The notes beneath the pieces are model-generated. The model had not been told where the DNA came from, searched no databases, and saw only the letters and a program-made list of their open reading frames with translations. From Apostichopus japonicus (lineage: Eukaryota > Echinodermata > Holothuroidea > Aspidochirotida > Stichopodidae): 64,000 bases of DNA. Shown in pieces: positions 55,796 through 64,000 of this stretch; within the stretch, counting starts at the first letter, position 1; each line of letters begins with the position of its first letter. A program made the position numbers and the translations under genes. The stretch spans positions 17,525,501-17,589,500 of the forward strand of contig NC_092569.1 in assembly GCF_037975245.1 (NCBI RefSeq). The letters run 5' to 3'.

Positions 55796-58700
55796 TATAT
55801 ATAACCACTAAATAAATATTAAAGGGATATTCCGTCGGCCGACTATGAGCCATATATATGGAGAAGGAAATCGTCTACACTATTTGAAAACCCGATCTCA
55901 ATATTGTATTTCCAGCTCAATGTATCGTTGATTAAAGGGAAGCTATTTTGACGGGCTAAAGCTCGGTTTTCCCCTTGGAGTGGATCGCAGTCGGTAGCCT
56001 GCAATTTTATTAACGACAAATGTTCTTTAATCGCTTAAGGTATTTCCAGGCACCGTCACCCTTTCGAGAAAAATTCAAAGAGTACTTAGCCATTTGTTGA
56101 TCTGCTTATGAAAATAAAACATATTGGTTGGGTGGAAAACTATAAGTCGTCGAAACAAAACCCGTTAACATTCGTTACTCTTTTGCGACTGAATTTAAAA
56201 CAAAATGCATGCATATAATCAACTGCTACGTGATCAATCTATAGTGCAGTTTTCCTCTACTTGTTTTAATTACAGAGAAATGGAGATGTTGATGGATTTT
56301 CTACAAGGAATAGAAGAAATACTGATTCAGGTATAAAGGAATATTTTTTTATCCAAACATGATGATTTGTGTTTAGGACAGATTTCCTGACCGAGGAAAT
56401 TTCATGGGAAAGAAATGCTGTGGAAATGGACAACAATTGTAGCTCATGCTTAGTATTACTTGCCTGTATATAGTTAACATAGACTATAAGGATGAGTTTG
56501 AACAGACATTTCTGTAACAAGATAGTTTGACATTTTTGATCGTATACTTAAAAATGATCATTATTTAGTAACTAAATAGGTCATGAAAAATTAGTATTTG
56601 CAATTGTCATACAGCATAGGTCCCACAGTACGTCTTATGGGGGAATTAAGATGTTCATATTTTATTGTTCAATGCTTCTATTTCTTATTCGCAGATGCGT
56701 CATATTACTTCTATCAGCAACCTGACTACCCGAGAGATTGTAAGGAAGTCTTTGGACAATGTGACGGTGAATCTTCTGACGGGGTCTACCTCATACAACC
56801 AGACTCATATATGGAACCATTTGCTGTGTATTGTAACAACACTGTAGATGGAGGAGGCTGGCTGGTATTTACTTTTTGATTTTCATCTGTTTTCTTGTTT
56901 TATATTTAGAATATAAATCAAGGATGTAGATGGAGGAGGCCGGCTGATCCTTACTTTTTGGTTTTCATCTGTTTTCTTGTTTAATATCTAGAATATAAAT
57001 CAAGATGTAGACCGAGGAGGCTGGCTGGTAACTTAGCTTATGTGTTACATTATGTTTTCTCTTACATTATCAGTAGATTAGATGGATACAAAATACAGCC
57101 ATAGGTATATCTATCCCTTATATTCAGTATAGAAATTGCCTAAGACAGTGAAAATGCTTTATCTTTTACCTTAAGTTTAACAAGAATAGTTTGTTTCTCC
57201 TTTATGTTTGATTAGTAACTCAAGCATAACGACCACTGCACTCAGTCAATTTAACCAGCTTCTTAGATAATTTTAATAAATGTCTACTTTTTTATGTGAA
57301 CTACTTTAATTCATTCAATGCTAACACCTTATAACAACGTTGTTTATAAGCTACTGTATCAATCGATCTCAAATCTTAAACTAATTGTTCAAATCTTGTA
57401 CAAGGTTTGCTTGCATGCAATGTGACTATTACTGATGGATGACAATATTGACAAAAAACACAAATGTGGATATATTCATTAATTATATACAAATAGATGC
57501 TCATGTCGTGTCAAACGCAATTAGGATGGTCTGTTAATCTGTGTACTTGCAATCTTTGTGTAAGTAACGTATATGGCATTTGCTACATTTGATAAATGGT
57601 AATTGAAGCAAAACAAAAATCAAATCAACTGCTCAGAACAAAAGTTACTTTATATTTATTTACTTTATTGATGATCAAAAATCGTTTTCAGCGTTTTAAG
57701 CCTTTATAGCAAAAAAAAAACACTTTAATGGGCTGAGGTATGAGAGCGTTTTCGTCCCTGAAGAATCACCACTTATTGGATCCCTTTTTAGGCAATAACT
57801 TATTTGTTCTTTAAATAACCAAACATTCATCCTTTCGCGGTCAGTTTTGCCCACGCATGAAATACTTCAATTTTTGATAAAATGTGAAACATAACATCTT
57901 TCATACTAAGCATAACTTATATATGAATTATATTTTAAAGATTATTCAACGCCGATTCGATGCAGGAGTTGATTTTAATCGAGATTGGATGGAATACAAA
58001 CAAGGGTTTGGGTTTGTACATCGAGAATTCTGGCTCGGTAACGAAAAACTGGCCTACATTACAAATCAAAAGGACTACGAACTACGAATTGACTTTGTTT
58101 CCAGGAGCGATGATCATCCTTACTTTGCAAAGTACAATCTTTTCCGTGTCAGTGATGAAGGTACCAAATACAAGTTGGTGGGTCTGGGTGAATACGATTC
58201 TTCAAGTACAGTAGGTTCGTATACTTTTGGAAATCTTAGTTGGTTTGCTTGCCACTAGATGAGAAACTTTAACTACGGTATATTTGACTGACTGCAAAGC
58301 ATTTAATCTCTTTTGTGATATTTGCGTTACAGCATTCCTGCGATTCCATCGTCCAATTCAATGGCAGGATTTCTTCACATATAATCAGTTAGATTTCAAT
58401 TGGTTATAAAAAAAATGGCACTGCCTTTTTCAGATCTGTTGCAACCTCATTTTGCGAACAGAAATCACATTTTACAGATGACATATTGCAATGGTTCGGG
58501 AGGACATTTTCTCTAATCTGGCTCCCAATTTGCACATTTTGAGATTCTCAATTTTGTTACTTATAATGCAACATTTCAGCTGTTTGTCTAAAGATACCGT
58601 TGTAATGTCTCTGCCATCCATATATTCTTTCAGAGTTGTCATTTACACTGTTTGACCTATACATGACTCTTAATCATGATTCTTTAAGCTGTTATCGTTG

Positions 58701-58858
58701 TAGATGCTTCTTAACATAATTATGTTGACATGAGTTATGAAGCCGTCATGGCTGCATATGCTTCCGTATAGCAACATTCATGAACTGAAAAATTATCGTA
58801 ATACACCATTCAATTCTCAACATGTTTATTGATGATGTCATCGTGGTATATGCTTCTA

Positions 58859-58932
<74 letters not shown>

Positions 58933-60026
58933 ATCGTAATGAGTTGGAAAATCAAGAACAGTGAAAAAACTTTCAGCCTCCACCGGGATTCGAACCATTA
59001 CAAAGGTGTATTACGATATATATATATATATAGTTAATGAGTTAACTTCATATCAATAACCATAACATAAAGTCTAAATAAGTCAAAGAGTTTTGATTGC
59101 ATCCACAAAACATTCCATATCGACCTTTAAAAAAAAAGACTTAAGTTACATTAAACTGGCAATTAGAGGTACCAGTTATAAAACACTAAACGCTTTGAGG
59201 AAAGCATGAAGCGAAGAACGTTACAGGCATCGGCTTGGTCGCTTCTATCCTAAAAACTACCAGTCCTTCTCAAATTGATTTGACGTATGGAGTTTTGCGT
59301 TGCTCCTTTTCGATAAGTTAATAAACAGGTGAATGTCTATGCTATTGATATACAGAATAATGATACGACTCCCCCCATTCGCACCATTTCATGATAATTC
59401 TTAAAATAATCGATTATATGAGTTCGGAAACTATTTTCAAAGCGGGAACTCGAATTAGTAACTAATTGTTCTAGGCATATACGTAAACAAGATTACATGA
59501 GACAGCCTACTGTTTCATTCGATTAAGGGCACATTGTAACTTATTATAATATCTTCTCCGTTGAACTGTCCATTGGATGTAATGATACATTTTCTTTTTG
59601 CTTTGGAATAAGTTACCATATCACAAAGAATAAAAAACGATAAGAACTTCAACGGTCGCATTAAACTCTAAACTAAGTAAATGTATTACAGACCTTCTAT
59701 CGTGGCATGCTGCTGTTATCAAGCTCAGGTCATTTTAATAACTTTTCGTTATTTTTTCCTTGCTATTGCTAGGTTATGATGCCATGGATGCTCATAGAGG
59801 ACAGCCATTTTCTACGAAAGATCGGGATAACGAAGCCCACTCTTCCTATCACTGTGGCAGGAGTCATGCTAATGGATGGTGGTTCAATGGCAGAAATGTG
59901 AACGGTCGGAACTGTTATCATACAATGCCCAACTACCCTTGGAGTTCTTATGGTCCTTATTATCTCAACTTCCCCGGTGGTAATCATAACATACAGTACA
60001 TAGAGATGAAGATACGTCCACTGTAG
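54648..60026 (+). CDS. Gene F: secreted fibrinogen-related (FReD) lectin, complete
   Basis: Exons: 54648-54713, 56276-56330, 56695-56864, 57941-58214, 59773-60026; 819 bp, 272 aa. Signal peptide MTFFIIFYIIGTFVSSIQ; pro-segment 23-40 with R33-N-R-R36; FReD from about residue 51: PRDCKEVFGQC, VYCNNTVDGGGWL, GFGFVHREFWLGNEKLAY, DHPYFAKYN, GLGEYDSSSTVG. The calcium loop reads DRDNE (205-209), Glu in place of the Asp of all other copies. The pocket Cys pair is C216 to C236, 19 residues between, as in gene B. It ends MKIRPL. The exon 4 donor is gttcgt, weaker than gtaagt, and the exon 3 donor region is triplicated downstream. No frame lesion. Same subtype as gene B; secreted lectin role inferred. 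Confidence 0.88.
55637..55790. repeat. C run, (CA)n and (TA)n microsatellites in gene F intron 1
   Basis: C run 55637-55649, CA units 55710-55731, TA units 55732-55790. Confidence 0.95.
56276..56330 (+). CDS. Gene F exon 2 (pro-segment with furin-type site)
   Basis: 55 bp after 'aattacag', donor gtataa. RNGDVDGFSTRNRRNTDS; RNRR fits R-x-R-R. Confidence 0.8.
56695..56864 (+). CDS. Gene F exon 3 (FReD N-terminal part)
   Basis: 170 bp after 'attcgcag', donor gtattt. DASYYFYQQPDYPRDC, VFGQCDGE, PDSYMEPFAVYCNNT, VDGGGWL. Confidence 0.9.
56844..57035 (+). repeat. Triplicated exon 3 end / intron 3 start of gene F
   Basis: 'gtagatggaggaggctggct' plus about 60 bp of intron recurs at 56926 and 57007 (period 81-82 bp). 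Copy 2 has lost the donor ('ggccggctgatcc'). Copy 3 keeps a GT ('ggctggctggtaac') and could act as a decoy donor. Gene B has only one copy. Confidence 0.88.
57941..58214 (+). CDS. Gene F exon 4 (FReD core)
   Basis: 274 bp after 'attttaaag', donor gttcgt. IIQRRFDAGVDFNRDWME, HREFWLGNEKLAY, RSDDHPYFAKYN, GLGEYDSSSTVG. Confidence 0.88.
58794..59018. mobile_element. SINE-like element bounded by 14-bp inverted repeats
   Basis: tatcgtaatacacc at 58794-58807 is the reverse complement of 59005-59018. Between them lie a (TA)n tract of about 69 bp (58860-58928) and a stretch whose minus strand contains GGTTCGAATCC (58986-58996), a perfect tRNA B-box / T-arm word, in a 'cctccaccgggattcgaacc' context. 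This suggests a tRNA-derived SINE head on the minus strand. No complete tRNA cloverleaf is visible. Confidence 0.55.
59773..60026 (+). CDS. Gene F exon 5 (calcium loop, ligand pocket, C-terminus)
   Basis: 254 bp after 'attgctag'. HRGQPFSTKDRDNEAHSS, HCGRSHANGWWFNGRNVNGR followed by NC, ends MKIRPL-stop (TAG). Confidence 0.9.
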
Positions 60027-60348
60027 GACAAAAAGATCTTGGAACCGTTCACACCGCAAAATCAACTAAATCCACTTACTGTCACATACAAAGCTGGTGA
60101 CGGAACTTTTTCAGACATTTCTCTTGCGATCAAAATCAGAATATGCATGTATATAAAATCTTGACAATTTCTGTTGCAATTTTAAAGCAACGCTGATCCA
60201 CGTTTAGTCAACACTAACCAAGTTGTGATAGTGATGGTATATTTATGATATGCTTACATAACAGGGAATGAAGGACATTACAATCATGAAATGATAAATG
60301 TCTATTGCTACTCCGATTGTAATATTCACGAATCTGGTGAGAAATAAC

Positions 60349-60354
60349 AATAAA
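60349..60354 (+). promoter_or_regulatory. Candidate poly(A) signal of gene F
   Basis: AATAAA about 320 bp after the stop. Confidence 0.45.
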
Positions 60355-61050
60355 GTTGAACTGAACTGAGCTGTAAAATAACCAGCTACTTTAATACGTG
60401 ACTATCAATACATGATTCTTGTTTTGCTTCAATATTAGAAAGGCATGTTTGTTATACTACTTTTATATATTTGGTACTGAAAATGGTCAAGTAACATGGA
60501 CGTTATTGCTGTCCTGGAGTGCAAAATGTTGAGTTAATAACAAGCGTATACATTAAAAGCGTCAGAAAACTTCTATGACTCGTATATTTTAAAGTTTCCA
60601 TAAAAAGTACTACTTTGCAATACAGTTGGATTAAGAAATATCCAATTTGTAATAAATCCAGACCCCATTATAAAGGACGCATCTTCAAGGAATCTAATAT
60701 ATTTTAGCAGATAGCGTTGTCCAAAGATTGTCTCATGAACTTCCTAAATGTACAGCAACATTTTAGGGAGCAGCTTTGACAATTTTCGTATAATATTACA
60801 ATAACAGTTCTTTTACTGCCTTTCCGTTTGAAAATATCCTGACCCATTCCCAAGGCGATATACAGTATGGTTGTACTTCCTCTCCTACCCCTGCTGTCTT
60901 CATTGCCCTCCCACAATATGGGCCACCATCATGTAAAATAAAATATCACATAAGTTAGAAAACAACCACCCCCCCACCCATAAGTTCTGGCTAGGGCTCT
61001 ATGTAGGTCATGGATTGTCAGTTTTGTAATGCATGAAAAGGACTAAATGA

Positions 61051-61200
61051 GAGAAGGTACAGCTGACCGCTGTTGAAAGTGGGAAAGTACCACTGACCGC
61101 TGTTGAAAGTGGGATGGTACAGCTGACCGCTGTTGAAAGTGGAGAGGTACAGCTGACCGCTGTTGAAAGTGGGAAGGTACAGCTGACCGCTGTTGAAAGC
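61051..61200 (+). repeat. 30-bp minisatellite, five exact-length units
   Basis: Unit 'ggtacagctgaccgctgttg' followed by 'aaagtgggaa', five copies of exactly 30 bp with one or two substitutions each. Confidence 0.95.
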
Positions 61201-62258
61201 GGGAACTCGTAGAAATAAAGGAGAGGGATATGAGGTAGTAAGGCTGCAGTGCTGAGTTAAGTTTTTACTTGAATATTAACATAAGTAACGTGGGTCTTGG
61301 GGGGTATTATAGATGAGGGCTCAAGCAGATCAAAGTGAAACGCTTCACTACGTAATGATTATAATTGGAGCTATTTCATTACATCTAATAAGTTATTTTT
61401 AAACTCTGGAAATGGGCGCAAAAACCAAGTCTGTATAGTATATTGGATTATTCTCATTTTTCAGCAATTCGAGTCTTGATGCACATGGTCAAGATTAAAT
61501 TACATGATTTGGTTCCAAGTTGTCTTATCATATTTACGGCCTTTTATTAAAGGTATCTGGCTGCAATAAACTAAATCATATATTTAGCACAATGAAAAAC
61601 GTTGTCATGAAGAAGTTACCTAAGAAGACCAATGACAACAACGCCCATTGTAGATTCCATTACCACAACCATTACATCTTACCTCGGGAAGAAACTTACT
61701 CTTAAATGAGTGTAGTAAACCAAAACAGAATAAATTCCAATTAGTCACAAATATTGCACACGTTATACTACACTGCTCCACCACCCAAACTAACATCATT
61801 TGTTTATTTTTATACTGGTACGTACTACCCTAATGATTCAATCATATTGGCTACTTCTCATTTAAAGTATTTTATGAGGCGAATATACCCTATAGGTACG
61901 ACCGCGCATTAATTCGTGGATAGGAGCATTATTAGTCGATCTCTGGAAAGTCATATTAAGACAGAAATTCTTGCCCTTAATATCCGGATCTAGTTTTACG
62001 AATCTAATGACATGGAACTCATTACATGGGGAAGGTGAGGTAAACTGCATATACTGCTGATTAATTTCCCTCAACACTAGTGACATTGGGGAAGGACTAC
62101 ACCCATTACCAGAGTCCGTCGATTCGAGGCTGGTGGATCTTCGATGCTTCGGTAACAAAGAACCTTTCACAATGTGTTTCCTTTTTATTGTGAGTGGTTT
62201 CTAAGTCAAAAGATTCATTCTTCCATGAGCTATCGTTGTGGAAAGAGCTGAGGTCAAA

Positions 62259-62333
62259 ATGAAGTTGATCGTGCTATTATCTGTAACCGCTGTAGTTTTC
62301 CACGACTTTCAAGCGATAGCAACTGACGAAGCG
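62259..62333 (+). CDS. Gene G exon 1: probable signal-peptide exon of a seventh array member
   Basis: 25 codons: MKLIVLLSVTAVVFHDFQAI, then ATDEA, ending at donor gtaagt in phase 0, the same exon 1 phase as B to F; gene F also ends in EA. It has a hydrophobic core typical of a signal peptide and 'caaaATG' context. No exon 2 is seen in the remaining 1.67 kb, but intron 1 of the others is 1.6-3.5 kb, so the rest probably lies beyond the window. Membership in the FReD family is inferred from position and exon form only. Confidence 0.55.
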
Positions 62334-64000
62334 GTAAGTTCATTTTCCTTAATTTGTAGCTTTTCTGATAATATCAAAGTAATCTCTAGTGTAATTTGAA
62401 AAATTAAAAATACTGCAGCCTTGATATGAATTGCTCGAAATAACTAAACACCTATAAGTGAAATAAATATCTTTCGAAGATAAAGCTAATTCAAACAGCT
62501 GTGTATAAAGTGACGATTACTCTTTGCTTTGTGTTTTAATAATTGTATCATCATGTTCAAATCTTAATTAAGTTAAACATATTTTTACCGCTCAATCAAA
62601 AATGTTATTTGGTTGCAACGTTTTAATCAAATCGAGAAACGTGTGTGCCTCGCAAATCCCATGTAATGCTATATGGCTCCATTTTTTTCATAATAACGTA
62701 TTCCATAGTTCCTGGTATGAGTTTGTAAGGTTTAAGTGACAAGAGTTTTTTCCTATATATAAAGATATATGTACAAACAAATTTCCCTTAAAAATAAAGA
62801 AGTGTGCTGACCGAACTACAAGAAACTGGCAAGTTAAATTTGAACTGTAGCTTAAAGAAGGGGGAAACTGTGTTTCTGCCTTGTTTTCTTGGATTAAATT
62901 GAACATTGTAATATTCATAACATACTTTTTACAAGGTACAAGAATATTGGTCATTTGATTACACAGTTATTTATATTTCGAAATACTTTTATAATTCACG
63001 ACGAGTCATGTTATCTTTAATAGCGTTATAAACCCATTCACACTCTCGATTTATTATAAATGGACATGCAGGAACTGTGGGAACTGCCCGCATTGGTTTG
63101 ACTAAGAAGCATTTTTAGGGTAAAAGTGCATTGCTATATGGTTGTTCTTATATTGATTATTTCTTGCCTTGAGGAGTTTACATTTTCCACAAACCTATCT
63201 TAAATACTACTCTCAATTATTAGTAAATATAGTAAAGATAGTTAATATTCTTTAAGTAATATTTAAGAAAAACAAGGCATCTAAGCTTTTTTGTATTTTA
63301 TGTAGTATTACTAAGCACTCGCAACAACAAACTTGGTTTTCTTCGATATTACATTTCGCTGTTTGAAATGGGCTTGAGCAAGGCACGAGTATTCTACGTT
63401 GTATTGTGAATTTTATTACGTTAACAGCATTGGCTAAAGCTGGTTCCCATTGGTATAGTTTACATCGAACATTTACATGCAATTATTTATTTGATGTTAC
63501 AACCCAAATACAGGAATTGTTTTTCATTTATAACTGACTCTGACATCTTCAAATATAATACATTTCATTTCGCAAAATGTAAACGACAACGTTACATATA
63601 TCTATATAATGGTGTCATCGACGACCTAACATATTTATATTGCATGTTCTTCACACCTTTGAATTTCTAATATGGACTCTTGAAATATCATTGTTTGTAT
63701 ATTAGTTAGCCGCTTACCTACTAAGTATACAGAGCAGTACCGTTTTAATTGAAGCTTATCATGATTTGCAAATAAGAATCTTCAGTACTGTGGATTCTTA
63801 ACTTACTGAGTTACATGAAAATTTTATTGCATCAAATATACGCCACTAATGAATCGAGTGTACCGGGAAAAACGTTCAATATATTTTTATATAATGAAAC
63901 GCGATAATGAAATATGGGATTTTTTTTCTAGCCAAAAAAAAATCATCTTGCAAACTTGTCGGACGTCATGTGGACTTGACTGAGAAACCACTGACAATAT
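62334..64000 (+). other. Probable intron 1 of gene G
   Basis: No RNKR-type exon 2 and no FReD exon found. A pyrimidine-rich acceptor-like site ends at 63931, but the phase-0 reading behind it stops within 16 codons, so it is not called. Confidence 0.4.

Larger units (their letters stand above)
60027..62258. other. Intergenic region F-G
   Basis: Gene F 3' UTR, the 30-bp minisatellite, and otherwise nothing recognised. A 102-codon open frame on the minus strand (61862-62170) has no family I know. Confidence 0.55.

Noticed and set aside
58977-58996. Possible intact tRNA gene on the minus strand
   Set aside because: Only the T-arm / B-box part is recognisable; no acceptor stem or anticodon arm, so SINE-like instead.
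58746-59037. Ile-Tyr repeat open frames on both strands, also at 55623-55853
   Set aside because: Translation of TA microsatellites.
61862-62170. Minus-strand open frame of 102 codons in the F-G spacer
   Set aside because: Composition is plausible for protein, but I recognise no family and no supporting splice sites; not called without transcript or homology evidence.
63932-64000. Possible exon 2 of gene G after the acceptor-like site at 63931
   Set aside because: The phase-0 frame stops within 16 codons and lacks an R-x-K/R-R site.

Overview
This window is AT-rich, intron-rich animal DNA. It carries a head-to-tail array of fibrinogen-related-domain (FReD) genes, all on the + strand. Many secreted FReD lectins in tandem, without collagen or coiled-coil regions, suit a marine invertebrate. 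An echinoderm, perhaps a sea cucumber (from which a 'fibrinogen-like protein A' was described), is my best inference; the sequence alone does not prove the taxon.

Layout: gene A (915-4541; exon 1 lies before the window), B (9908-16242), C (20486-26508; premature stop), D (31604-37903), E (42897-49384), F (54648-60026), and the first exon of a probable seventh gene, G (62259-62333). B to F share one five-exon plan. Exon 1 is a signal peptide ending in phase 0. Exon 2 is a 52- or 55-bp pro-segment with an R-x-K/R-R furin-type site. Exon 3 is always 170 bp and holds the FReD N-terminal part with its cysteines and an N-N-T sequon. Exon 4 is 271 or 274 bp and holds the FReD core. Exon 5 holds the DRDND calcium loop, the ligand-pocket disulfide and the C-terminal strand. 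Predicted precursors are 263-272 aa (252 aa for truncated C). The likely products are small secreted pattern-recognition lectins.

Two sequence types can be told apart. B and F share FVHREFW, DHPYF and TKYKLVGLGEYDSSSTVG. A, C, D and E share FPHR, SGDP and TLYRLVDVG. Exon 4 of E ends like the B/F type, and A ends in RPL like B and F, so gene conversion or unequal crossing-over is likely. A near-identical block of about 11 kb (about 25.1-35.9 kb) recurs at about 36.5-47.5 kb, making D and E the youngest pair. Inside each block is a tandem array of about 143 bp, with three copies in one and four in the other.

Between genes I see a conserved promoter-proximal block (TACGTCATT / TATGTCATT), promoter-like relics at about 27.94 and 39.08 kb, an orphan dead exon 3 at 54.18 kb, a LINE reverse-transcriptase remnant (50.33-50.6 kb, - strand), a SAP-domain-like pseudogene (52.65-52.94 kb), a tRNA-derived SINE-like piece (about 58.93-59.02 kb), a foldback element of about 335 bp in gene A intron 4, minisatellites and long TA tracts. 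No rRNA, intact tRNA, CRISPR or bacterial-type feature was seen.
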